From positions 1-42,103 of the forward strand of contig CALVRI010000008.1 in NCBI GenBank assembly GCA_944358525.1: DNA of 42,103 bases. The letters are read 5' to 3'. Shown one piece after another: positions 30,846 to 38,880 of the stretch. How positions within the stretch are numbered: the first letter of the stretch is position 1; every line of letters starts with the position of its first letter. The notes under the pieces were generated by a model. That model did not search any database and had not been told where the DNA came from. It saw only the letters and a list, made by a program, of their open reading frames with translations. This DNA is from an uncultured Bacilli bacterium (GTDB taxonomy: Bacteria; Bacillota_I; Bacilli_A; RF39; UBA660). The translations under genes and the position numbers were made by a program.

Positions 30846-30874
30846 CACCTATATTAATATATTCAATATAGGTG
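30846..30874 (-). promoter_or_regulatory. Hairpin that sequesters the ylbD ribosome site
   Basis: CACCTATATT pairs perfectly with AATATAGGTG (10 bp, 9-nt loop). The 3' arm contains the AGGTG Shine-Dalgarno sequence of ylbD. No T-tract follows, so it is not a terminator. Confidence 0.5.
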
Positions 30875-30901
30875 AAAAAAGCACAAAATTTATTTACTAT
30901 T

Positions 30902-31396
30902 TTAAGAATTTTGAACATAATTTAATTTAACTGTTAAAGTTTTTGACATTTCTTCTGGTTGAGAGGTAACGTTTTGATTATAGGCAACTGTAACATCAAA
31001 AGTCTGGGTTTCTCCAGCTTTTAATAGATCGTTTTCATTAATACCAGTTGTTGAAAATATAATAGCTGGATTTTGTGACTCGGTCTTTTCAATACTGCCA
31101 ACTTTAGCATCAATTGTTCCGGCATTAGTTATTGTTACCGAATAGGTCATACTATCTCCTGGCTGAATTAAATTAGTTTTGAATGTTACTGAAGTATCAG
31201 ATACTACTGGTTCAAATGCTTTTGTGGCATCACCAACAATATTTTTTGTGGAGACATTAGTAATTTTAATATTCCAGGTGCTATCAATAGCCGCAGAACC
31301 TGTTATATTTAATGTTTGGGAAAATGAGGCATAAGCAATTGCCATAATACAAACTATACCAACTAAGAATGTAATTATTATATTCTTTTTTTTCAT
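30902..31396 (-). CDS. Secreted camelysin/TasA-like (SipW-type) protein
   Basis: This protein of about 164 residues has an N-terminal signal or anchor IIITFLVGIVCIMAIAYASF followed by SQTLNITGSA. Then a beta-sandwich-like domain carries VTFKTNLIQPGDSMTYSVTI and NAGTIDAKVG, the pattern seen in TasA/CalY and SipW-dependent proteins that form matrix fibres. No sipW-like signal peptidase is in the window. The ATG at 31396 has AGGTGAGTACG upstream; a GTG three codons earlier is less likely. It stands between an anchored unknown and ylbD. A structural or matrix role is inferred. Confidence 0.65.
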   Translation of the reverse strand: MKKKNIIITFLVGIVCIMAIAYASFSQTLNITGSAAIDSTWNIKITNVSTKNIVGDATKAFEPVVSDTSVTFKTNLIQPGDSMTYSVTITNAGTIDAKVGSIEKTESQNPAIIFSTTGINENDLLKAGETQTFDVTVAYNQNVTSQPEEMSKTLTVKLNYVQNS

Positions 31397-31440
31397 CGTA
31401 CTCACCTATATTAATTATAACATAATATTGAAAAAAAGTC

Positions 31441-32091
31441 CTATTCACTAGCACTTTTTTCACTCATAGAAGCAACTTCTATTTTTTGTCCATTATGAAT
31501 TAAGATTAAACTTCCTTCAGTTTGATAACCTAGATCATCTTTATATTCAATTTTAAAGTTATAAACATAAGCATTATCATCTGAGTTTTCACCATAAGTA
31601 TAATTTTGATTGCCCACTTTTGTTACTTCAACATTACTAACTATTGGAAGGTCTTGATTACGATCATTATAAACATCACTTTCAACTGATTTATACATGG
31701 AATCCATGGCAAACTTTTCAAAATCACTTTGATAATCTGCATAGACAAATTGTTTACCACCCACATCATTTTTACTTATTTTATTATCTAGGTTAAAGAA
31801 ATCAGCAATAAACATTTGAGCAACTAATTCAGAATATTTTTCTTCATCTACTTTATCAGCATTTAATGTTTTTTCTAATTCTTTAAATAGTTTTTTATAA
31901 TAAGCTGTAGCATTATCTTTTAAAGTATATCCATATGCATCGATAGAAGCGACCTCTTGAATTTCTTTTGTCTTAGTTTCTTTTTTAGTTAGTTTGTTTA
32001 CAGCAAGTACAATACCTGCAATAATAAGTAAAAGTAATATGATTAATATTGCTACCCTTTTGACATTGATTTTACGTTTTTTAGTTTTCAT
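31441..32091 (-). CDS. Membrane-anchored protein of unknown function
   Basis: This 216-residue protein has a basic N-terminus, one transmembrane segment (about 12-31) and an extracytoplasmic domain of about 180 residues with no recognised motif. It is rich in Asp, Lys, Tyr and Glu, probably alpha/beta. Its ATG overlaps the sulfatase stop (ATGA), so the two are translationally coupled. A role in modifying or helping the LTA-synthase-like enzyme can be suggested from the coupling only. Confidence 0.7.
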   Translation of the reverse strand: MKTKKRKINVKRVAILIILLLLIIAGIVLAVNKLTKKETKTKEIQEVASIDAYGYTLKDNATAYYKKLFKELEKTLNADKVDEEKYSELVAQMFIADFFNLDNKISKNDVGGKQFVYADYQSDFEKFAMDSMYKSVESDVYNDRNQDLPIVSNVEVTKVGNQNYTYGENSDDNAYVYNFKIEYKDDLGYQTEGSLILIHNGQKIEVASMSEKSASE

Positions 32092-34136
32092 TTTTGCCCT
32101 CCTTTTATTACTTTTTCTGATTCCTCAGTCTTTTTAATTAAATCGTGAACAATAATATCATTAGAAACAGCAATTTCTTGTTCAGCTATTGCACTATATT
32201 TTGTAATGTAATCTTTACTGATAACTGATTTTTCATCAAAGACAATAGCTTGTCCATTTTGACTGTCATAATACATTTTATCAGTAATCCAGTTTCCATT
32301 AGGAAAAACTACATAATGGTCATCAGTACTAAAGATATCATGGCCCAATGCATACTTATCATAAATACCCAACATATTACCTAGGGTTGGAAGCACATCA
32401 TACATACCAGTTACAGTGGTAATTTCTTTGTTGATTTGTTTTCTTAAATCCTTGTCTTTAGTCCATATAATAAGTGGTACTTTACGATTTAACTCATAAT
32501 CATATTTTGTAAATTCATCATACTCTGGATCTGCTTTAGAACGTTTTGAATCAGTTTCTGGGTTATAGTTATAGTAGTAATCATACTCTCCTCTTTTGAT
32601 TTTAGCATCATGGTCACCATATATAACTAAAACTGTATTTTCTAGTAATCCTTCTTTATCTAATTCATCAACTAATTCTCCAATTGCTTCATCCGCATAA
32701 TGAGCTGTTGTGAAATATTTACCTAAAGTTGTGTTTGATAAGTAGTCATTGATTACTTCTGTTTGCTCTCCTGTTATTTCATCGGTTTTAGTGTAATGAT
32801 AAGTTAAATCTAAATCAGTTGTATCTTCTACACCTTCAAATGGTGTATGGTTTGTAAGCATTATTAATGTTCCATAATATTTTTCATGTTTTTCAGATAT
32901 ATTTTTTATCTTTTGGACTGATTGTTTAAAGAATGATTTATCTGATAAACCTAGACCTATTGTTTCATCTATTTTGTAGTCTTTATCATAGTAGTAGAAA
33001 CGATCATATCCTAATTGTTTATGCATGACTTCTCTATTCCACATATTGCCTTTATTGGCATGCATACTAAAAACATAATAATCTTCTTGTTTTAAAAATT
33101 TTTGAATTGATGGATATTCTCTATCCCAATAACTTACAAAGACCGTTCCACTACTTGCAGGAAGTAAGGAAGTGCTGTAAGTAAATTCTGTATCACTACT
33201 TGTTCCAACACTTTCTTGAGAATAAAAATTAGAAAAATACATTCCTTCTTCAGATAATCTCTTTAAGTTTGGAGTAATAGCTTTTCCATTAATCTCAGTA
33301 TCTAACAAATAATTTTGGATACTTTCAGCATGAATAACTATGACATTTTTATCTTTAAAAATATCTGAATATTTGTTGGTACTATCCTCTCTAGTATTTT
33401 CTTTATAATACTCACGGAATTCTTTAGCAGCTGTATCATAACCAAATAATGGGCTGATTTGCGGCTTTAAGCTTGCAATCAAATCATTTCCTTGGTAAAC
33501 ATATATACCAAATTTCATAACAACGTATTCCCTATTCCACTGTTTATATAATCTACTTATATCGGTACCCGTTAAGGTTGATACAAAGAACCCTAGAACG
33601 ATTGCGGCTGCTACTAAGACTTTTAAAACGGCTACTTTTGGTTTTTCTTTCATTTTTAAGTTAGTATAATAACTTTGTTTTAAAAGTTTACGATGAATAA
33701 ATATCAAAGTTAAAGGTCCCCATATATAGCAAAAATCTTTTAATTCCATTATAGTCTTTAAGGCACCTGTCACTCCACCTAATTGAAGCGAGGTTGCTAA
33801 AAGTGAAAATGATGTAAATGATACATAGTTTGTATAATAAACTGAGTTTATTATACATATTAAGGTCAAAATAAATGACAAAGTCATATAATATTTGAAT
33901 CTATTTTTAGGTTTAAAGAAGTAAGCAAAAGATCCAACAAATAAAATAAAGGCTAAATCAGCTAAGATTGGAGAAATAGCTGTATAGTTTTTTACTGTTA
34001 AAAAACGAATCAAACAACCATTAATTAAGGAAGTTATGATAAATGTTGTAAATAAAATATTGTTTTTAAAAAAGTATATTACATTATCTTTTGACTTGTT
34101 TAAAATGCCTATTAATTTATGGCCAAATTTTTTCAT
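32088..34136 (-). CDS. LTA synthase family sulfatase (glycerol-phosphate transferase)
   Basis: This protein of about 682 residues has four or five N-terminal transmembrane helices and then a large extracellular sulfatase-like domain with a Mn-binding, catalytic-threonine set. Visible parts are DKNVIVIHAESIQNYLL, SVGTSSDTEF (Thr nucleophile region), HTPFEGV and VIYGDHDAKI. LtaS enzymes polymerise glycerol phosphate from phosphatidylglycerol into lipoteichoic acid, but relatives include primases and other phosphotransferases, so the exact activity is open. The ATG at 34136 follows GAGGTGGAAT. An extended -10 promoter lies about 25 bp upstream. It ends in TGA overlapping the next gene. Confidence 0.88.
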   Translation of the reverse strand: MKKFGHKLIGILNKSKDNVIYFFKNNILFTTFIITSLINGCLIRFLTVKNYTAISPILADLAFILFVGSFAYFFKPKNRFKYYMTLSFILTLICIINSVYYTNYVSFTSFSLLATSLQLGGVTGALKTIMELKDFCYIWGPLTLIFIHRKLLKQSYYTNLKMKEKPKVAVLKVLVAAAIVLGFFVSTLTGTDISRLYKQWNREYVVMKFGIYVYQGNDLIASLKPQISPLFGYDTAAKEFREYYKENTREDSTNKYSDIFKDKNVIVIHAESIQNYLLDTEINGKAITPNLKRLSEEGMYFSNFYSQESVGTSSDTEFTYSTSLLPASSGTVFVSYWDREYPSIQKFLKQEDYYVFSMHANKGNMWNREVMHKQLGYDRFYYYDKDYKIDETIGLGLSDKSFFKQSVQKIKNISEKHEKYYGTLIMLTNHTPFEGVEDTTDLDLTYHYTKTDEITGEQTEVINDYLSNTTLGKYFTTAHYADEAIGELVDELDKEGLLENTVLVIYGDHDAKIKRGEYDYYYNYNPETDSKRSKADPEYDEFTKYDYELNRKVPLIIWTKDKDLRKQINKEITTVTGMYDVLPTLGNMLGIYDKYALGHDIFSTDDHYVVFPNGNWITDKMYYDSQNGQAIVFDEKSVISKDYITKYSAIAEQEIAVSNDIIVHDLIKKTEESEKVIKGGQK

Positions 34137-34158
34137 ATTCCACCTCAATTACTTTAAC

Positions 34159-34167
34159 ATTATAGCA
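34159..34167 (-). promoter_or_regulatory. Extended -10 promoter before the LTA-synthase-like gene
   Basis: Minus strand TGCTATAAT, an extended -10, with only a T-rich -35 region, 23 bp before the start codon. Confidence 0.45.
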
Positions 34168-34225
34168 CGTTTTTGGTATAAAAAAAAGTAGTTAGCACAC
34201 ACTTTAAGAATGCTTTACTTTTAAT

Positions 34226-34252
34226 CAAAATAAAAGTGGCATTTAAGCCACT
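34226..34252 (-). terminator. Terminator after the YihY-family gene
   Basis: The stem AGTGGC/GCCACT with a 6-nt loop is followed by TTTATTTT on the minus strand. The 34253-34352 stretch downstream of the YihY stop has an AT-rich GTATATAT/ATATATAC hairpin near 34326-34350 but no gene. Confidence 0.7.
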
Positions 34253-34352
34253 AGGAGACTATTACCTTTAATACTTATTTTGATTCACTGTTAAATCTTT
34301 TAAGTACTAGTAGTCTGGGGGTGAGTATATATCGGTAATATATATATACCCA

Positions 34353-35195
34353 TTAATTATTTTGAATTGTTTTTTGTTTTTTATGCACAGTTTTATAGCG
34401 ATTATATTCATCAGCATTTATGGCAATGCCCATAACAAATATATAGGTTAACATATAAATCCAGATCATCATAACGATAATACTTGATATACTACCATAA
34501 AACAAACTGTAATTAGCTATATTTGATACATAATATGAATATATAGATGTGGTCACTATCCAGCATACTGTTGTAAATAATGCACCTTTATTCATAAATT
34601 TACTAGGTATTTTTTCATCAGGTGATATTGTATATATAATTTTTAGTATCCAAAAAATTAAGACAAAGGCAATTGGCCATTTTAATAAAACAAATACTAT
34701 ATATACATGTTGACTAATAGAGGCAATTGCTTCAATTTCCATTATTTTTTCAATAATAATATTTCCATAAGCAAGAACAACAAATATAAAGATAAATAAG
34801 AACATTAGAAGAATAATCATAAAGAAGGCTTTTACTCTATCTTTGATATAATCATCATTTTTTAAATTATATAATTCATTAGATGTGACAATTATGGAGT
34901 ATGTTCCATTTGATATTAAAATAAATCCAACTATCATGAAAAATAAAACATTACCAGTAATATGACTATTTTCTACAAATGGCAAAATTATTTGTAAAAC
35001 ATTTTCTGGAACAAATCTAATTAAAACATCGACTAGTGGCTCTACAAAGAACAACATTTTAGAACCAATATAACCAAATAAAGTTAAAAGCGGAAAAATA
35101 GCTAAAACTAGAAAAAAGGCAAGTTGACCCGGTAATATTTTCATTTCTGGTCTTGTTATTAGATTAATTATTCGTTTTAAATAAGATTTAATCAT
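34353..35195 (-). CDS. YihY/BrkB-family membrane protein
   Basis: This 280-residue protein has six transmembrane helices, beginning with LPGQLAFFLVLAIFPLLTL (conserved early block). A later GSISSIIVMMIWIYMLTYIF and INADEYNRYK match the YihY/virulence factor BrkB (formerly RNase BN) family. Function is unsettled; a transport or envelope role is usually suggested. It begins 20 bp after the two-SBP/GGDEF gene and may be co-transcribed with it. Confidence 0.9.
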   Translation of the reverse strand: MIKSYLKRIINLITRPEMKILPGQLAFFLVLAIFPLLTLFGYIGSKMLFFVEPLVDVLIRFVPENVLQIILPFVENSHITGNVLFFMIVGFILISNGTYSIIVTSNELYNLKNDDYIKDRVKAFFMIILLMFLFIFIFVVLAYGNIIIEKIMEIEAIASISQHVYIVFVLLKWPIAFVLIFWILKIIYTISPDEKIPSKFMNKGALFTTVCWIVTTSIYSYYVSNIANYSLFYGSISSIIVMMIWIYMLTYIFVMGIAINADEYNRYKTVHKKQKTIQNN

Positions 35196-35215
35196 CTTGC
35201 CTCTTTCCTTTCATT

Positions 35216-37246
35216 TTAATTTTTTACTTCTTCTTTGTTGTTTCTCATGTCTAGTGTAGCTTCATTAATGGCATCATCAATGGTTTTTATTTCATCATTT
35301 ATCATGCTGTAACCAATAGCGGCTCCAAAACCATGGGATAGTTCTTTAAATTCTTTATTTAATTTTCTAATATATGTAACAACTGATTTTTCATCGTGGC
35401 CTATGATAAAAATTAAAAATTCATTTCCATTTGTTCTAACTATTTCACTATCTTTTAACTGGTGATTAATTAAGATGCTAGCTGCTTCAACAATAACTTT
35501 ATCTCCTTCAGCATGGCCAAAATTATCATTAATGTATGCGATATTATTTAAATCAATAATGATTATTGATTGTGGGTAAGCTTCGCTATTATCCCATGTT
35601 GCCATATTATCATTTAAATAATTTCTATTTTTTAAAGATGTTAAAGTATCAACGTAACGAAGTTTATCGGTTTTTGAAAACTTATAATTGATACGTTTTT
35701 TCTTTCCAAATACAATCTTTGTAATTATAGCTGCTATTGCGAGTAAAACAATAACAATACAACTTAATATTAATTGTAGATTCTTACTATTATTATTTGA
35801 TAAAAGTAATTCTTTATAACTATTATTGATATTTTCTTTAGTATTTATAAATGATAAGTAGAAATTAAAGAATTCATTTAAATTTTTATTATCATTATTG
35901 TCTTTTGATACAAAGCCATAGTTATCTTCAATGTCTAAAGTATGAAGATTTTTATAATTTTTTAAATCTGTTCTAACATAATAATCATATGTGTATTCGT
36001 CAATAGCAGCAATATCAGTTGATTTTATATTATTAATTAAGTCTTTAATGTTATCATATTCTTTAGTATCTATGTCATTTGATTTTAAATATTTAGAAAT
36101 TTTACTGTTTTTTATAGCTAAAACTGTTTTTCCATTTAAAGATGTAACATTGTTGACAATTAAATCAGTGTTTTTGTCAGTTATGATGGCTATTTTACTA
36201 TCATAGACAGGTACAGTTTTATATGTACCTTTTAAATTATTACTAAAATTTTCTAAGATTAAATCTATTTTGCCATTTTCGAAATCATTAAGCATGTTTT
36301 GAGTAGAAGAATACTGTTTATAATCAATTTCAATGCCAGCAGCTGAAGCAAAGTTGTTAACTAAGGTACGATTAAAGCCTTTTAGACTACCATTTACTGT
36401 AATATCATATGGTGGGTTGGCTACAAACCCATATATATACCTTCTACTTCTAAACTCAGTTTGGTTTTTTTCAGAGATTTCTTTATATGTAAAATAAGTA
36501 CTAGCTAAATATTTATTAAATGATGTTTCTAATTGTTCTTGTTTCCATTTTTTAAAATACTTTGTAAGAATTTTATTTAATCTTTCATTATCTCCCAAAG
36601 TAATTACATAATTTATTTTGTACTCAGTTATATTATAAGCAATATACATATCATCAGAAGTTAATATATTTTCTAAATAGTCTAATTTAGGTAAAACTAT
36701 GGCATTTACTTCATTATTATTTAAGGCAGTTAGTAATTCATCGTTAGAGTTGTAACCTCTATAAGTTAAATTAACTGATCCTGTCAAGTAATTTTCAATA
36801 GTTTTTAAATCATTGTTTAAAGTTCCAACATTTAAATCTTTTATTTCTGTGATGTCGGCATAATAGTTATTTTCTTTAGTTATTAAAACATAGTTATCTT
36901 GATATAAAATTAAATCACTATTTTTTACATCAGTCTTTTTTTCAAGAAGATACTTAGCTTGGGTATCATTTTTTGATTCATAAGATAATTTATTGAATTC
37001 TAATTCTGTATCACTTTCCAAAGAATCTAAAAAGTCAAAAAATAATCCATTCCCGTTATCGCTAACAATAGGTATATTATTTAAAGCGGCGAAGTCAATA
37101 ATATTATTTTTATTATTTTCAATCCATCTTTTTTCGCTGACTGTCAAAGTGGTTTTTTGGTCTTCTTTAGTAAAAAAACGGACAATGCCGATAGAACCTA
37201 AAACCAATATAACTATTGTGGCAATTATTCCGATTTTTTTATTCAC
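35216..37246 (-). CDS. Membrane receptor with two solute-binding (SBP3) domains and a degenerate GGDEF domain
   Basis: In this 676-residue protein an N-terminal anchor (about 4-23) is followed by two extracellular periplasmic-binding-like modules (about 40-250 and 268-480). The second contains YGFVANPPYDITVNG, typical of bacterial SBP family 3. A transmembrane helix (about 497-517) leads to a GGDEF-like domain (about 530-676). The signature reads N-G-N-E-F instead of GG(D/E)EF. FGHAEGDKVI and the IIDLNNIAYIND block are kept. The change makes cyclic-di-GMP synthesis doubtful; it may be a sensor or effector. It starts with GTG, overlapping the preceding gene by 8 bp. Confidence 0.82.
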   Translation of the reverse strand: MNKKIGIIATIVILVLGSIGIVRFFTKEDQKTTLTVSEKRWIENNKNNIIDFAALNNIPIVSDNGNGLFFDFLDSLESDTELEFNKLSYESKNDTQAKYLLEKKTDVKNSDLILYQDNYVLITKENNYYADITEIKDLNVGTLNNDLKTIENYLTGSVNLTYRGYNSNDELLTALNNNEVNAIVLPKLDYLENILTSDDMYIAYNITEYKINYVITLGDNERLNKILTKYFKKWKQEQLETSFNKYLASTYFTYKEISEKNQTEFRSRRYIYGFVANPPYDITVNGSLKGFNRTLVNNFASAAGIEIDYKQYSSTQNMLNDFENGKIDLILENFSNNLKGTYKTVPVYDSKIAIITDKNTDLIVNNVTSLNGKTVLAIKNSKISKYLKSNDIDTKEYDNIKDLINNIKSTDIAAIDEYTYDYYVRTDLKNYKNLHTLDIEDNYGFVSKDNNDNKNLNEFFNFYLSFINTKENINNSYKELLLSNNNSKNLQLILSCIVIVLLAIAAIITKIVFGKKKRINYKFSKTDKLRYVDTLTSLKNRNYLNDNMATWDNSEAYPQSIIIIDLNNIAYINDNFGHAEGDKVIVEAASILINHQLKDSEIVRTNGNEFLIFIIGHDEKSVVTYIRKLNKEFKELSHGFGAAIGYSMINDEIKTIDDAINEATLDMRNNKEEVKN

Positions 37247-37706
37247 TGCTTCCTACCCCACTTCCATAATTGAAGTCTTTTTCTGTTTTGTGTTTATATC
37301 CGGCAATTGGATAGTTTTCATTTTCGTCTTCGGTGTCGATTAAAACTTGAATATCATAGTATTCTTTATCACTGTCAGAAATTTTATCTAAAATGACATC
37401 ATCTAATGCTTTTGCATCCTCGACATTCATTTCACTGCTTACAGTTATTATGAAATTTAAAATACGTCCTTCATTATGATACTCAATATCTGATACCATT
37501 TGGTTTTCTTTAATGGTGTTTTCAATGTCGTTAATAGTATCTGATGATATTTTATGATCTTCGATACCATCTAGACGATCACCATATTTATTGTTACCAA
37601 AAAGAGGTACTATAAATAGCCAAATAATTATTACTAAAAATAAGACTAGAAATATAGCTCCACCTATTAAACATTGTTTTTTATGTGTTCTAATAAAATT
37701 TTTCAT
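37239..37706 (-). CDS. Single-pass membrane protein, unknown
   Basis: This 155-residue protein has a basic tail, one transmembrane segment (about 14-35) and an acidic extracytoplasmic region of about 115 residues (many Asp and Glu) with no recognised domain. Its end overlaps the start of the two-SBP/GGDEF receptor gene, so they are coupled and likely act together. A consensus promoter (37722-37750) precedes it. The pilin-like gene upstream ends inside that promoter. Confidence 0.7.
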   Translation of the reverse strand: MKNFIRTHKKQCLIGGAIFLVLFLVIIIWLFIVPLFGNNKYGDRLDGIEDHKISSDTINDIENTIKENQMVSDIEYHNEGRILNFIITVSSEMNVEDAKALDDVILDKISDSDKEYYDIQVLIDTEDENENYPIAGYKHKTEKDFNYGSGVGSSE

Positions 37707-37721
37707 TGTATCACCTCAAAC

Positions 37722-37750
37722 ATTATACTATATTTTATATTTATTTTCAA
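37722..37750 (-). promoter_or_regulatory. Promoter of the receptor operon, overlapping the pilin-like stop codon
   Basis: Minus strand TTGAAA (37745-37750), 17-nt spacer, TATAAT (37722-37727). The -35 hexamer overlaps the TGA of the pilin-like gene. Confidence 0.7.
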
Positions 37751-38787
37751 ACTTCACTAATTATATACGGATTTTCTTTAGATCCTGTACCACCTATTAT
37801 TTGAGTCTCTTCATTGATTGTCAAAACTGGTCTAACATTGAGAATTTCGTTTGAATTTTTTTTATTTATTAATCCACTATCAATAACATATATATTATTA
37901 TTTACAGAATTTAAAGTATATTCTGGTCCATTTGTTTCTGAAAAATCTGAGAGGTAGTTACCTACTGTACATTCAGGTTCAGTTCCATAAATACATTTTA
38001 AATTATTAGAGGCATTTAAATAATCTTCGGTGGTTAAAAGTCCAACGGTGATTTTTTCTTTTTGAATGCATTTTTCATCATCATAAGTTAGACAGAAATC
38101 AGCGGTTTTAAAGTTTGTAACATTATCTAAACTGGTATAGAATGTATTATTTAGATATGTTTTTACAGTGGAATTATCAAAGTCAGTATTACCGTTTTGA
38201 TCCCAAGATATTTGAGTGGATTGCGTATCACTTATAATTTTAATACTGCCATCATCATTATTACTAATTATTCTCCACAGTTTGCCATCTAATTTTATAT
38301 AGTTATCAGGATTATCACCTTTATATATGCCATTATTTGCTAATAAAATATCTTTTTTTTTAGAGTTATTTGTAATGGTTGTGGCCAAATCGTTCATAGA
38401 TATTTCGTTTGTATCAGTGGCATTATCAACATATGTGTACGTGAACTGATGAATAGAACTATCATATTTTATTTCAACATTACCAGTTAAATTTTTACTA
38501 CTGTTACGAGGATCTTTAACTTCTTCATTTGAAATATATCCTCCATCAACTAAGGTGTCAACTGATACTCTATATATAGTTCCATCATCTGGTAAAGTAT
38601 TGGCATTATCGATACTCCATTCTTTGGCGGCTTTGACAATAACATTTACTTGGTCATTATAAGCACTTTCTCTAGAGTTTCTTATGACTGATGTGATAGC
38701 TGGATAAACGATTAATGCGATTAAACCTAAAATAGCAATTACGGCAATTAATTCGATTAGTGTAAAGCCCTTTGCCTTTTCTTTCAT
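37747..38787 (-). CDS. Type II pseudopilin/prepilin-like protein with large C-terminal domain
   Basis: This 346-residue protein has a prepilin leader ending in G, then FTLIELIAVIAILGLIALIV with the conserved Glu at +5, the class III signal cut by PilD/ComC-type peptidases. After the helix comes a long soluble domain (about 60-346) with four clustered Cys near positions 230-280 (FCLTYDDEKC; LKCIYGTEPEC). It is much larger than usual pseudopilins (about 150). No pilus ATPase, peptidase or other pilin gene is in the window, so partners must lie elsewhere. It has a strong promoter (38809-38837) divergent from the U32 gene. Confidence 0.82.
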   Translation of the reverse strand: MKEKAKGFTLIELIAVIAILGLIALIVYPAITSVIRNSRESAYNDQVNVIVKAAKEWSIDNANTLPDDGTIYRVSVDTLVDGGYISNEEVKDPRNSSKNLTGNVEIKYDSSIHQFTYTYVDNATDTNEISMNDLATTITNNSKKKDILLANNGIYKGDNPDNYIKLDGKLWRIISNNDDGSIKIISDTQSTQISWDQNGNTDFDNSTVKTYLNNTFYTSLDNVTNFKTADFCLTYDDEKCIQKEKITVGLLTTEDYLNASNNLKCIYGTEPECTVGNYLSDFSETNGPEYTLNSVNNNIYVIDSGLINKKNSNEILNVRPVLTINEETQIIGGTGSKENPYIISEV

Positions 38788-38808
38788 AGCATCACCTATT
38801 CTATTTAA

Positions 38809-38853
38809 ATTATAATGTAAATAGTGTTCAAAGTCAACTGACCGTGATATAAT
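38809..38853. promoter_or_regulatory. Divergent promoters for the pilin-like gene (-) and the U32 gene (+)
   Basis: Minus: TTGACT (38832-38837), 17-nt spacer, TATAAT (38809-38814). Plus: TGTTCA (38825-38830), 17-nt spacer, TATAAT (38848-38853). The two overlap, so polymerase binding may be mutually exclusive. The plus -35 is the weaker. Confidence 0.6.
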
Positions 38854-38880
38854 ACTTTTGTAAATTTGTAGGTGATATTT

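Noticed and set aside
34149-34352. Possible riboswitch or T-box in the gap between the YihY and LTA-synthase-like genes
   Set aside because: There is one plain terminator for YihY and an AT-rich hairpin, but none of the conserved T-box or riboswitch core sequences I know. The leader of the sulfatase gene is only about 20 nt.
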